Below, in pieces: positions 45,101 to 59,236 of a stretch of 64,000 nucleotides of DNA. Position numbers and translations under genes: made by a program. Each line of letters begins with the position of its first letter. Positions within the stretch are counted from its first letter, which is position 1. The notes below the pieces were generated by a model. That model saw only the letters and a program-made list of their open reading frames with translations, was not told where the DNA came from and made no database searches. Source of the stretch: Nephrocerus scutellatus (taxonomy: Eukaryota; Arthropoda; Insecta; Diptera; Pipunculidae); assembly GCA_947095585.1 (NCBI GenBank), contig OX352761.1, forward strand, positions 56,590,432 through 56,654,431. Direction: 5' to 3'.

Positions 45101-48100
45101 TAAATTCAAAGAGATAATATAAGGTATAAAAATAAAATAAAACTCAACTACTTACTACTACCCGACCTAACAGATAATCGGGAAATTCGATGGTCAAATC
45201 GTATGAAAAATTTAAATTCGTCGCTCCAAGTTAAGACAGGTAGGCCGAGTATTGCACAAGAGCCTCCATTAAGCTAAAGTAAACAAGGGAGTGGTGGAAT
45301 GGGGATATCTGCGAGTGTTTCACAAGACAGACCTCGGGGCTAGGGACTCCAAGTGAGAATATAGGCGGAAGGCCAGATATTTCACAAGAGAGGGGATACA
45401 AAGCTAGAATACTTTACGTTAACAATGATTAGCAAAACAAATGATAAAACTCATCTAAATATATGTGTATGTGTGTGTGTAATTGTGTGTTGGTAGGCTA
45501 GAGCGCTTTCGTCCTCCACCACGAGGACTCATCAGTAGCCTTGTGTATGTGTATTGTGTGGTGTGTAATGTGTGGTGTGTACTAAGGTGTGCGATAGAAT
45601 AATATTATTTAAATTCAAAGAGATAATATAAGGTATAAAAATAAAATAAAACTCAACTACTTACTACTACCCGACCTAACAGATAATCGGGAAATTCGAT
45701 GGTCAAATCGTATGAAAAATTTAAATTCGTCGCTCCAAGTTAAGACAGGTAGGCCGAGTATTGCACAAGAGCCTCCATTAAGCTAAAGTAAACAAGGGAG
45801 TGGTGGAATGGGGAGATCTGCGAGTGTTTCACAAGACAGACCTCGGGGCTAGGGACTCCAAGTGAGAATATAGGCGGAAGGCCAGATATTTCACAAGAGA
45901 GGGGATACAAAGCTAGAATACTTTACGTTAACAATGATTAGCAAAACAAATGATAAAACTCATCTAAATATATGTGTATGTGTGTGTGTAATTGTGTGTT
46001 GGTAGGCTAGAGCGCTTTCGTCCTCCACCACGAGGACTCATCAGTAGCCTTGTGTATGTGTATTGTGTGGTGTGTAATGTGTGGTGTGTACTAAGGTGTG
46101 CGATAGAATAATATAATTTAAATTCAAAGAGATAATATAAGGTATAAAAATAAAATAAAACTCAACTACTTACTACTACCCGACCTAACAGATAATCGGG
46201 AAATTCGATGGACAAATCGTATGAAAAATTTAAATTCGTCGCTCCAAGTTAAGACAGGTAGGCCGAGTATTGCACAAGAGCCTCCATTAAGCTAAAGTAA
46301 ACAAGGGAGTGGTGGAATGGGGATATCTGCGAGTGTTTCACAAGACAGACCTCGGGGCTAGGGACTCCAAGTGAGAATATAGGCGGAAGGCCAGATATTT
46401 CACAAGAGAGGGGATACAAAGCTAGAATACTTTACGTTAACAATGATTAGCAAAACAAATGATAAAACTCATCTAAATATATGTGTATGTGTGTGTGTAA
46501 TTGTGTGTTGGTAGGCTAGAGCGCTTTCGTCCTCCACCACGAGGACTCATCAGTAGCCTTGTGTATGTGTATTGTGTGGTGTGTAATGTGTGGTGTGTAC
46601 TAAGGTGTGCGATAGAATAATATAATTTAAATTCAAAGAGATAATATAAGGTATAAAAATAAAATAAAACTCAACTACTTACTACTACCCGACCTAACAG
46701 ATAATCGGGAAATTCGATGGTCAAATCGTATGAAAAATTTAAATTCGTCGCTCCAAGTTAAGACAGGTAGGCCGAGTATTGCACAAGAGCCTCCATTAAG
46801 CTAAAGTAAACAAGGGAGTGGTGGAATGGGGAGATCTGCGAGTGTTTCACAAGACAGACCTCGGGGCTAGGGACTCCAAGTGAGAATATAGGCGGAAGGC
46901 CAGATATTTCACAAGAGAGGGGATACAAAGCTAGAATACTTTACGTTAACAATGATTAGCAAAACAAATGATAAAACTCATCTAAATATATGTGTATGTG
47001 TGTGTGTAATTGTGTGTTGGTAGGCTAGAGCGCTTTCGTCCTCCACCACGAGGACTCATCAGTAGCCTTGTGTATGTGTATTGTGTGGTGTGTAATGTGT
47101 GGTGTGTACTAAGGTGTGCGATAGAATAATATAATTTAAATTCAAAGAGATAATATAAGGTATAAAAATAAAATAAAACTCAACTACTTACTACTACCCG
47201 ACCTAACAGATAATCGGGAAATTCGATGGTCAAATCGTATGAAAAATTTAAATTCGTCGCTCCAAGTTAAGACAGGTAGGCCGAGTATTGCACAAGAGCC
47301 TCCATTAAGCTAAAGTAAACAAGGGAGTGGTGGAATGGGGAGATCTGCGAGTGTTTCACAAGACAGACCTCGGGGCTAGGGACTCCAAGTGAGAATATAG
47401 GCGGAAGGCCAGATATTTCACAAGAGAGGGGATACAAAGCTAGAATACTTTACGTTAACAATGATTAGCAAAACAAATGATAAAACTCATCTAAATATAT
47501 GTGTATGTGTGTGTGTAATTGTGTGTTGGTAGGCTAGAGCGCTTTCGTCCTCCACCACGAGGACTCATCAGTAGCCTTGTGTATGTGTATAGTGTGGTGT
47601 GTAATGTGTGGTGTGTACTAAGGTGTGCGATAGAATAATATAATTTAAATTCAAAGAGATAATATAAGGTATAAAAATAAAATAAAACTCAACTACTTAC
47701 TACTACCCGACCTAACAGATAATCGGGAAATTCGATGGTCAAATCGTATGAAAAATTTAAATTCGTCGCTCCAAGTTAAGACAGGTAGGCCGAGTATTGC
47801 ACAAGAGCCTCCATTAAGCTAAAGTAAACAAGGGAGTGGTGGAATGGGGAGATCTGCGAGTGTTTCACAAGACAGACCTCGGGGCTAGGGACTCCAAGTG
47901 AGAATATAGTCGGAAGGCCAGATATTTCACAAGAGAGGGGATACAAAGCTAGAATACTTTACGTTAACAATGATTAGCAAAACAAATGATAAAACTCATC
48001 TAAATATATGTGTATGTGTGTGTGTAATTGTGTGTTGGTAGGCTAGAGCGCTTTCGTCCTCCACCACGAGGACTCATCAGTAGCCTTGTGTATGTGTATT

Positions 48101-48548
48101 GTGTGGTGTGTAATGTGTGGTGTGTACTAAGGTGTGCGATAGAATAATATAATTTAAATTCAAAGAGATAATATAAGGTATAAAAATAAAATAAAACTCA
48201 ACTACTTACTACTACCCGACCTAACAGATAATCGGGAAATTCGATGGTCAAATCGTATGAAAAATTTAAATTCGTCGCTCCAAGTTAAGACAGGTAGGCC
48301 GAGTATTGCACAAGAGCCTCCATTAAGCTTAAGTAAACAAGGGAGTGGTGGAATGGGGAGATCTGCGAGTGTTTCACAAGACAGACCTCGGGGCTAGGGA
48401 CTCCAAGTGAGAATATAGGCGGAAGGCCAGATATTTCACAAGAGAGGGGATACAAAGCTAGAATACTTTACGTTAACAATGATTAGCAAAACAAATGATA
48501 AAACTCATCTAAATATATGTGTATGTGTGTGTGTAATTGTGTGTTGGT

Positions 48549-48595
48549 AGGCTAGAGCGCTTTCGTCCTCCACCACGAGGACTCATCGGTAGCCT
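48549..48595 (-). ncRNA. Hammerhead copy with U4C core change (likely impaired)
   Basis: Base 48588 is G instead of A, giving CCGAUGA. U4 lies in the conserved uridine-turn of the core. The stems are unchanged. Confidence 0.9.
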
Positions 48596-51500
48596 TGTGT
48601 ATGTGTATTGTGTGGTGTGTAATGTGTGGTGTGTACTAAGGTGTGCGATAGAATAATATAATTTAAATTCAAAGAGATAATATAAGGTATAAAAATAAAA
48701 TAAAACTCAACTACTTACTACTACCCGACCTAACAGATAATCGGGAAATTCGATGGTCAAATCGTATGAAAAATTTAAATTCGTCGCTCCAAGTTAAGAC
48801 AGGTAGGCCGAGTATTGCACAAGAGCCTCCATTAAGCTAAAGTAAACAAGGGAGTGGTGGAATGGGGAGATCTGCGAGTGTTTCACAAGACAGACCTCGG
48901 GGCTAGGGACTCCAAGTGAGAATATAGGCGGAAGGCCAGATATTTCACAAGAAAGGGGATACAAAGCTAGAATACTTTACGTTAACAATGATTAGCAAAA
49001 CAAATGATAAAACTCATCTAAATATATGTGTATGTGTGTGTGTAATTGTGTGTTGGTAGGCTAGAGCGCTTTCGTCATCCACCACGAGGACTCATCAGTA
49101 GCCTTGTGTATGTGTATTGTGTGGTGTGTAATGTGTGGTGTGTACTAAGGTGTGCGATAGAATAATATAATTTAAATTCAAAGAGATAATATAAGGTATA
49201 AAAATAAAATAAAACTCAACTACTTACTACTACCCGACCTAACAGATAATCGGGAAATTCGATGGTCAAATCGTATGAAAAATTTAAATTCGTCGCTCCA
49301 AGTTAAGACAGGTAGGCCGAGTATTGCACAAGAGCCTCCATTAAGCTAAAGTAAACAAGGGAGTGGTGGAATGGGGAGATCTGCGAGTGTTTCACAAGAC
49401 AGACCTCGGGGCTAGGGACTCCAAGTGAGAATATAGGCGGAAGGCCAGATATTTCACAAGAGAGGGGATACAAAGCTAGAATACTTTACGTTAACAATGA
49501 TTAGCAGAACAAATGATAAAACTCATCTAAATATATGTGTATGTGTGTGTGTAATTGTGTGTTGGAAGGCTAGAGCGCTTTCGTCCTCCACCACGAGGAC
49601 TCATCAGTAGCCTTGTGTATGTGTATTGTGTGGTGTGTAATGTGTGGTGTGTACTAAGGTGTGCGATAGAATAATATAATTTAAATTCAAAGAGATAATA
49701 TAAGGTATAAAAATAAAATAAAACACAACTACTTACTACTACCCGACCTAACAGATAATCGGGAAATTCGATGGTCAAATCGTATGAAAAATTTAAATTC
49801 GTCGCTCCAAGTTAAGACAGGTAGGCCGAGTATTGCACAAGAGCCTCCATTAAGCTAAAGTAAACAAGGGAGTGGTGGAATGGGGAGATTTGCGAGTGTT
49901 TCACAAGACAGACCTCGGTGCTAGGGGCTCCAAGTGAGAATATAGGCGGAAGGCCAGATATTTCACAAGAGAGGGGATACAAAGCTAGAATACTTTACGT
50001 TAACAATGATTAGCAAAACAAATGATAAAACTCATCTAAATATATGTGTATGTGTGTGTGTAATTGTGTGTTGGTAGGCTAGAGCGCTTTCGTCCTCCAC
50101 CACGAGGACTCATCAGTAGCCTTGTGTATGTGTATTGTGTGGTGTGTAATGTGTGGTGTGTACTAAGGTGTGCGATAGAATAATATAATTTAAATTCAAA
50201 GAGATAATATAAGGTATAAAAATAAAATAAAACTCAATTACTTACTACTACCCGACCTAACAGATAATCGGGAAATTCGATGGTCAAATCGTATGAAAAA
50301 TTTAAATTCGTCGCTCCAAGTTAAGACAGGTAGGCCGAGTATTGCACAAGAGCCTCCATTAAGCTAAAGTAAACAAGGGAGTGGTGGAATGGGGAGATCT
50401 GCGAGTGTTTCACAAGACAGACCTCGGGGCTAGGGACTCCAAATGAGAATATAGGCGGAAGGCCAGATATTTCACAAGAGAGGGGATACAAAGCTAGAAT
50501 ACTTTACGTTAACAATGATTAGCAAAACAAATGATAAAACTCATCTAAATATATGTGTATGTGTGTGTGTAATTGTGTGTTGGTAGGCTAGAGCGCTTTC
50601 GTCCTCCACCACGAGGACTCATCAGTAGCCTTGTGTATGTGTATTGTGTGGTGTGTAATGTGTGGTGTGTACTAAGGTGTGCGATAGAATAATATAATTT
50701 AAATTCAAAGAGATAATATAAGGTATAAAAATAAAATAAAACTCAACTACTTACTACTACCCGACCTAACAGATAATCGGGAAATTCGATGGTCAAATCG
50801 TATGAAAAATTTAAATTCGTCGCTCCAAGTTAAGACAGGTAGGCCGAGTATTGCACAAGAGCCTCCATTAAGCTAGAGTAAACAAGGGAGTGGTGGAATG
50901 GGGAGATCTGCGAGTGTTTCACAAGACAGATCTCGGGGCTAGGGACTCCAAGTGAGAATATAGGCGGAAGGCCAGATATTTCACAAGAGAGGGGATACAA
51001 AGCTAGAATACTTTACGTTAACAATGGTTAGCAAAACAAATGATAAAACTCATCTAAATATATGTGTATGTGTGTGTGTAATTGTTTGTTGGTAGGCTAG
51101 AGCGCTTTCGTCCTCCACCACGAGGACTCATCAGTAGCCTTGTGTATGTGTATTGTGTGGTGTGTAATGTGTGGTGTGTACTAAGGTGTGCGATAGAATA
51201 ATATAATTTAAATTCAAAGAGATAATATAAGGTATAAAAATAAAATAAAACTCAACTACTTACTACTACCCGACCTAACAGATAATCGGGAAATTCGATG
51301 GTCAAATCGTATGAAAAATTTAAATTCGTCGCTCCAAGTTAAGACAGGTAGGCCGAGTATTGCACAAGAGCCTCCATTAAGCTAAAGTAAACAAGGGAGT
51401 GGTGGAATGGGGAGATCTGCGAGTGTTTCACAAGACAGACCTCGGGGCTAGGGACTCCAAGTGAGAATATAGGCGGAAGGCCAGATATTTCACAAGAGAG

Positions 51501-53128
51501 GGGATACAAAGCTAGAATACTTTACGTTAACAATGATTAGCAAAACAAATGATAAAACTCATCTAAATATATGTGTATGTGTGTGTGTAATTGTGTGTTG
51601 GTAGGCTAGAGCGCTTTCGTCCTCCCCCACGAGGACTCATCAGTAGCCTTGGTATGTGTATTGTGTGGTGTGTAATGTGTGGTGTGTACTAAGGTGTGCG
51701 ATAGAATAATATAATTTAAATTCAAAGAGATAATATAAGGTATAAAAATAAAATAAAACTCAACTACTTACTACTACCCGACCTAACAGATAATCGGGAA
51801 ATTCGATGGTCAAATCGTATGAAAAATTTAAATTCGTCGCTCCAAGTTAAGACAGGTAGGCCGAGTATTGCACAAGAGCCTCCATTAAGCTAAAGTAAAC
51901 AAGGGAGTGGTGGAATGGGGAGATCTGCGAGTGTTTCACAAGACAGACCTCGGGGCTAGGGACTCCAAGTGAGAATATAGGCGGAAGGCCAGATATTTCA
52001 CAAGAGAGGGGATACAAAGCTAGAATACTTTACGTTAACAATGATTAGCAAAACAAATGATAAAACTCATCTAAATATATGTGTATGTGTGTGTGTAATT
52101 GTGTGTTGGTAGGCTAGAGCGCTTTCGTCCTCCACCACGAGGACTCATCAGTAGCCTTGTGTATGTGTATTGTGTGGTGTGTAATGTGTGGTGTGTACTA
52201 AGGTGTGCGATAGAATAATATAATTTAAATTCAAAGAGATAATATAAGGTATAAAAATAAAATAAAACTCAACTACTTACTACTACCCGACCTAACAGAT
52301 AATCGGGAAATTCGATGGTCAAATCGTATGAAAAATTTAAATTCGTCGCTCCAAGTGAAGACAGGTAGGCCGAGTATTGCACAAGAGCCTCCATTAAGCT
52401 AAAGTAAACAAGGGAGTGGTGGAATGGGGAGATCTGCGAGTGTTTCGCAAGACAGACCTCGGGGCTAGGGACTCCAAGTGAGAATATAGGCGGAAGGCCA
52501 GATATTTCACAAGAGAGGGGATACAAAGCTAGAATACTTTACGTTAACAATGATTAGCAAAACAAATGATAAAACTCATCTAAATATATGTGTATGTGTG
52601 TGTGTAATTGTGTGTTGGTAGGCTAGAGCGCTTTCGTCCTCCACCACGAGGACTCATCAGTAGCCTTGTGTATGTGTATTGTGTGGTGTGTAATGTGTGG
52701 TGTGTACTAAGGTGTGCGATAGAATAATATAATTTAAATTCAAAGAGATAATATAAGGTATAAAAATAAAATAAAACTCAACTACTTACTACTACCCGAC
52801 CTAACAGATAATCGGGAAATTCGATGGTCAAATCGTATGAAAAATTTAAATTCGTCGCTCCAAGTTAAGACAGGTAGGCCGAGTATTGCACAAGAGCCTC
52901 CATTAAGCTAAAGTAAACAAGGGAGTGGTGGAATGGGGAGATCTGCGAGTGTTTCACAAGACAGACCTCGGGGCTAGGGACTCCAAGTGAGAATATAGGC
53001 GGAAGGCCAGATATTTCACAAGAGAGGGGATACAAAGCTAGAATACTTTACGTTAACAATGATTAGCAAAACAAATGATAAAACTCATCTAAATATATGT
53101 GTATGTGTGTGTGTAATTGTGTGTTGGT

Positions 53129-56100
53129 AGGTTAGAGCGCTTTCGTCCTCCACCACGAGGACTCATCAGTAGCCTTGTGTATGTGTATTGTGTGGTGTGT
53201 AATGTGTGGTGTGTACTAAGGTGTGCGATAGAATAATATAATTTAAATTCAAAGAGATAATATAAGGTATAAAAATAAAATAAAACTCAACTACTTACTA
53301 CTACCCGACCTAACAGATAATCGGGAAATTCGATGGTCAAATCGTATGAAAAATTTAAATTCGTCGCTCCAAGTTAAGACAGGTAGGCCGAGTATTGCAC
53401 AAGAGCCTCCATTAAGCTAAAGTAAACAAGGGAGTGGTGGAATGGGGAGATCTGCGAGTGTTTCACAAGACAGACCTCGGGGCTAGGGACTCCAAGTGAG
53501 AATATAGGCGGAAGGCCAGATATTTCACAAGAGAGGGGATACAAAGCTAGAATACTTTACGTTAACAATGATTAGCAAAACAAATGATAAAACTCATCTA
53601 AATATATGTGTATGTGTGTGTGTAATTGTGTGTTGGTAGGCTAGAGCGCTTTCCTCCTCCACCACGAGGACTCATCAGTAGCCTTGTGTATGTGTATTGT
53701 GTGGTGTGTAATGTGTGGTGTGTACTAAGGTGTGCGATAGAATAATATAATTTAAATTCAAAGAGATAATATAAGGTATAAAAATAAAATAAAACTCAAC
53801 TACTTACTACTACCCGACCTAACAGATAATCGGGAAATTCGATGGTCAAATCGTATGAAAAATTTAAATTCATCGCTCCAAGTTAAGACAGGTAGGCCGA
53901 GTATTGCACAAGAGCCTCCATTAAGCTAAAGTAAACAAGGGAGTGGTGGAATGGGGAGATCTGCGAGTGTTTCACAAGACAGACCTCGGGGCTAGGGACT
54001 CCAAGTGAGAATATAGGCGGAAGGCCAGATATTTCACAAGAGAGGGGATACAAAGCTAGAATACTTTACGTTAACAATGATTAGCAAAACAAATGATAAA
54101 ACTCATCTAAATATATGTGTATGTGTGTGTGTAATTGTGTGTTGGTAGGCTAGAGCGCTTTCGTCCTCCACCACGAGGACTCATCAGTAGCCTTGTGTAT
54201 GTGTATTGTGTGGTGTGTAATGTGTGGTGTGTACTAAGGTGTGCGATAGAATAATATAATTTAAATTCAAAGAGATAATATAAGGTATAAAAATAAAATA
54301 AAACTCAACTACTTACTACTACCCGACCTAACAGATAATCGGGAAATTCGATGGTCAAATCGTATGAAAAATTTAAATTCGTCGCTCCAAGCTAAGACAG
54401 GTAGGCCGAGTATTGCACAAGAGCCTCCATTAAGCTCAAGTAAACAAGGGAGTGGTGGAATGGGGAGATGTGCGAGTGTTTCACAAGACAGACCTCGGGG
54501 CTAGGGACTCCAAGTGAGAATATAGGCGGAAGGCCAGATATTTCACAAGAGAGGGGATACAAAGCTAGAATACTTTACGTTAACAATGATTAGCAAAACA
54601 AATGATAAAACTCATCTAAATATATGTGTATGTGTGTGTGTAATTGTGTGTTGGTAGGCTAGAGCGCTTTCGTCCTCCACCACGAGGACTCATCAGTAGC
54701 CTTGTGTATGTGTATTGTGTGGTGTGTAATGTGTGGTGTGTACTAAGGTGTGCGATAGAATAATATAATTTAAATTCAAAGAGATAATATAAGGTATAAA
54801 AATAAAATAAAACTCAACTACTTACTACTACCCGACCTAACAGATAATCGGGAAATTCGATGGTTAAATCGTATGAAAAATTTAAATTCGTCGCTCCAAG
54901 TTAAGACAGGTAGGCCGAGTATTGCACAAGAGCCTCCATTAAGCTAAAGTAAACAAGGGAGTGGTGGAATGGGGAGATCTGCGAGTATTTCACAAGACAG
55001 ACCTCGGGGCTAGGGACTCCAAGTGAGAATATAGGCGGAAGGCCAGATATTTCACAAGAGAGGGAATACAAAGCTAGAATACTTTACATTAACAATGATT
55101 AGCAAAACAAATGATAAAACTCATCTAAATATATGTGTATGTGTGTGTGTAATTGTGTGTTGGTAGGCTAGAGCGCTTTCGTCCTCCACCACGAGGACTC
55201 ATCAGTAGCCTTGTGTATGTGTATTGTGTGGTGTGTAATGTGTGGTGTGTACTAAGGTGTGCGATAGAATAATATAATTTAAATTCAAAGAGATAATATA
55301 AGGTATAAAAATAAAATAAAACTCAACTACTTACTACTACCCGACCTAACAGATAATCGGGAAATTCGATGGTCAAATCGTATGAAAAATTTAAATTCGT
55401 CGCTCCAAGTTAAGACAGGTAGGGCGAGTATTGCACAAGAGCCTCCATTAAGCTAAAGTAAACAAGGGAGTGGTGGAATGGGGAGATCTGCGAGTGTTTC
55501 ACAAGACAGACCTCGGGGCTAGGGACTCCAAGTGAGAATATAGGCGGAAGGCCAGATATTTCACAAGAGAGGGGATACAAAGCTAGAATACTTTACGTTA
55601 ACAATGATTAGCAAAACAAATGATAAAACTCATCTAAATATATGTGTATGTGTGTGTGTAATTGTGTGTTGGTAGGCTAGAGCGCTTTCGTCCTCCACCA
55701 CGAGGACTCATCAGTAGCCTTGTGTATGTGTATTGTGTGGTGTGTAATGTGTGGTGTGTACTAAGGTGTGCGATAGAATAATATAATTTAAATTCAAAGA
55801 GATAATATAAGGTATAAAAATAAAATAAAACTCAACTACTTACTACTACCCGACCTAACAGATAATCGGGAAATTCGATGGTCAAATCGTATGAAAAATT
55901 TAAATTCGTCGCTCCAAGTTAAGACAGGTAGGCCGAGTATTGCACAAGAGCCTCCATTAAGCTAAAGTAAACAAGGGAGTGGTGGAATGGGGAGATCTGC
56001 GAGTGTTTCACAAGACAGACCTCGGGGCTAGGGACTCCAAGTGAGAATATAGGCGGAAGGCCAGATATTTCACAAGAGAGGGGATACAAAGCTAGAATAC

Positions 56101-59100
56101 TTTACGTTAACAATGATTAGCAAAACAAATGATAAAACTCATCTAAATATATGTGTATGTGTGTGTGTAATTGTGTGTTGGTAGGTTAGAGCGCTTTCGT
56201 CCTCCACCACGAGGACTCATCAGTAGCCTTGTGTATGTGTATTGTGTGGTGTGTAATGTGTGGTGTGTACTAAGGTGTGCGATAGAATAATATAATTTAA
56301 ATTCAAAGAGATAATATAAGGTATAAAAATAAAATAAAACTCAACTACTTACTACTACCCGACCTAACAGATAATCGGGAAATTCGATGGTCAAATCGTA
56401 TGAAAAATTTAAATTCGTCGCTCCAAGTTAAGACAGGTAGGCCGAGTATTGCACAAGAGCCTCCATTAAGCTAAAGTAAACAAGGGAGTGGTGGAATGGG
56501 GAGATCTGCGAGTGTTTCACAAGACAGACCTCGGGGCTAGGGACTCCAAGTGAGAATATAGGCGGAAGGCCAGATATTTCACAAGAGAGGGGATACAAAG
56601 CTAGAATACTTTACGTTAACAATGATTAGCAAAACAAATGATAAAACTCATCTAAATATATGTGTATGTGTGTGTGTAATTGTGTGTTGGTAGGCTAGAG
56701 CGCTTTCCTCCTCCACCACGAGGACTCATCAGTAGCCTTGTGTATGTGTATTGTGTGGTGTGTAATGTGTGGTGTGTACTAAGGTGTGCGATAGAATAAT
56801 ATAATTTAAATTCAAAGAGATAATATAAGGTATAAAAATAAAATAAAACTCAACTACTTACTACTACCCGACCTAACAGATAATCGGGAAATTCGATGGT
56901 CAAATCGTATGAAAAATTTAAATTCGTCGCTCCAAGTTAAGACAGGTAGGCCGAGTATTGCACAAGAGCCTCCATTAAGCTAAAGTAAACAAGGGAGTGG
57001 TGGAATGGGGAGATCTGCGAGTGTTTCACAAGACAGACCTCGGGGCTAGGGACTCCAAGTGAGAATATAGGCGGAAGGCCAGATATTTCACAAGAGAGGG
57101 GATACAAAGCTAGAATACTTTACGTTAACAATGATTAGCAAAACAAATGATAAAACTCATCTAAATATATGTGTATGTGTGTGTGTAATTGTGTGTTGGT
57201 AGGCTAGAGCGCTTTCGTCCTCCACCACGAGGACTCATCAGTAGCCTTGTGTATGTGTATTGTGTGGTGTGTAATGTGTGGTGTGTACTAAGGTGTGCGA
57301 TAGAATAATATAATTTAAATTCAAAGAGATAATATAAGGTATAAAAATAAAATAAAACTCAACTACTTACTACTACCCGACCTAACAGATAATCGGGAAA
57401 TTCGATGGTCAAATCGTATGAAAAATTTAAATTCGTCGCTCCAAGCTAAGACAGGTAGGCCGAGTATTGCACAAGAGCCTCCATTAAGCTCAAGTAAACA
57501 AGGGAGTGGTGGAATGGGGAGATGTGCGAGTGTTTCACAAGACAGACCTCGGGGCTAGGGACTCCAAGTGAGAATATAGGCGGAAGGCCAGATATTTCAC
57601 AAGAGAGGGGATACAAAGCTAGAATACTTTACGTTAACAATGATTAGCAAAACAAATGATAAAACTCATCTAAATATATGTGTATGTGTGTGTGTAATTG
57701 TGTGTTGGTAGGCTAGAGCGCTTTCGTCCTCCACCACGAGGACTCATCAGTAGCCTTGTGTATGTGTATTGTGTGGTGTGTAATGTGTGGTGTGTACTAA
57801 GGTGTGCGATAGAATAATATAATTTAAATTCAAAGAGATAATATAAGGTATAAAAATAAAATAAAACTCAACTACTTACTACTACCCGACCTAACAGATA
57901 ATCGGGAAATTCGATGGTCAAATCGTATGAAAAATTTAAATTCGTCGCTCCAAGTTAAGACAGGTAGGCCGAGTATTGCACAAGAGCCTCCATTAAGCTA
58001 AAGTAAACAAGGGAGTGGTGGAATGGGGAGATCTGCGAGTATTTCACAAGACAGACCTCGGGGCTAGGGACTCCAAGTGAGAATATAGGCGGAAGGCCAG
58101 ATATTTCACAAGAGAGGGAATACAAAGCTAGAATACTTTACGTTAACAATGATTAGCAAAACAAATGATAAAACTCATCTAAATATATGTGTATGTGTGT
58201 GTGTAATTGTGTGTTGGTAGGCTAGAGCGCTTTCGTCCTCCACCACGAGGACTCATCAGTAGCCTTGTGTATGTGTATTGTGTGGTGTGTAATGTGTGGT
58301 GTGTACTAAGGTGTGCGATAGAATAATATAATTTAAATTCAAAGAGATAATATAAGGTATAAAAATAAAATAAAACTCAACTACTTACTACTACCCGACC
58401 TAACAGATAATCGGGAAATTCGATGGTCAAATCGTATGAAAAATTTAAATTCGTCGCTCCAAGTTAAGACAGGTAGGGCGAGTATTGCACAAGAGCCTCC
58501 ATTAAGCTAAAGTAAACAAGGGAGTGGTGGAATGGGGAGATCTGCGAGTGTTTCACAAGACAGACCTCGGGGCTAGGGACTCCAAGTGAGAATATAGGCG
58601 GAAGGCCAGATATTTCACAAGAGAGGGGATACAAAGCTAGAATACTTTACGTTAACAATGATTAGCAAAACAAATGATAAAACTCATCTAAATATATGTG
58701 TATGTGTGTGTGTAATTGTGTGTTGGTAGGCTAGAGCGCTTTCGTCCTCCACCACGAGGACTCATCAGTAGCCTTGTGTATGTGTATTGTGTGGTGTGTA
58801 ATGTGTGGTGTGTACTAAGGTGTGCGATAGAATAATATAATTTAAATTCAAAGAGATAATATAAGGTATAAAAATAAAATAAAACTCAACTACTTACTAC
58901 TACCCGACCTAACAGATAATCGGGAAATTCGATGGTCAAATCGTATGAAAAATTTAAATTCGTCGCTCCAAGTTTAGACAGGTAGGCCGAGTATTGCACA
59001 AGAGCCTCCATTAAGCTAAAGTAAACAAGGGAGTGGTGGAATGGGGAGATCTGCGAGTGTTTCACAAGACAGACCTCGGGGCTAGGGACTCCAAGTGAGA

Positions 59101-59236
59101 ATATAGGCGGAAGGCCAGATATTTCACAAGAGAGGGGATACAAAGCTAGAATACTTTACGTTAACAATGATTAGCAAAACAAATGATAAAACTCATCTAA
59201 ATATATGTGTATGTGTGTGTGTAATTGTGTGTTGGT
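53129..59236. repeat. Six-monomer block duplicated in tandem (3,054 bp)
   Basis: Private variants in the units at 52848-55393 recur exactly 3,054 bp later: GGTTAGAGC (53131 and 56185), TTTCCTCC (53651 and 56705), AAGCTAAG with CTCAAGTA and GATGTGCG (54391 and 57445), GAGTATTTC with GAGGGAAT (54981 and 58035), and AGGGCGAG (55421 and 58475). Changes seen in only one copy (53872, 54864, 55088) arose after the duplication. Confidence 0.93.
53638..53684 (-). ncRNA. Hammerhead copy with broken G10.1-C11.1 pair
   Basis: Base 53654 is C instead of G, so the first stem II pair next to the core becomes G-G. The same change occurs at 56708, six units away. Confidence 0.88.

Noticed and set aside
36477..59143. 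Minus-strand open frames of 67 to 85 residues inside the satellite (for example 36477-36680, 43420-43671, 52269-52526)
   Set aside because: They occur only in single monomers where a local base change or deletion removes a stop; neighbouring monomers lack them. They are chance frames in a non-coding repeat.
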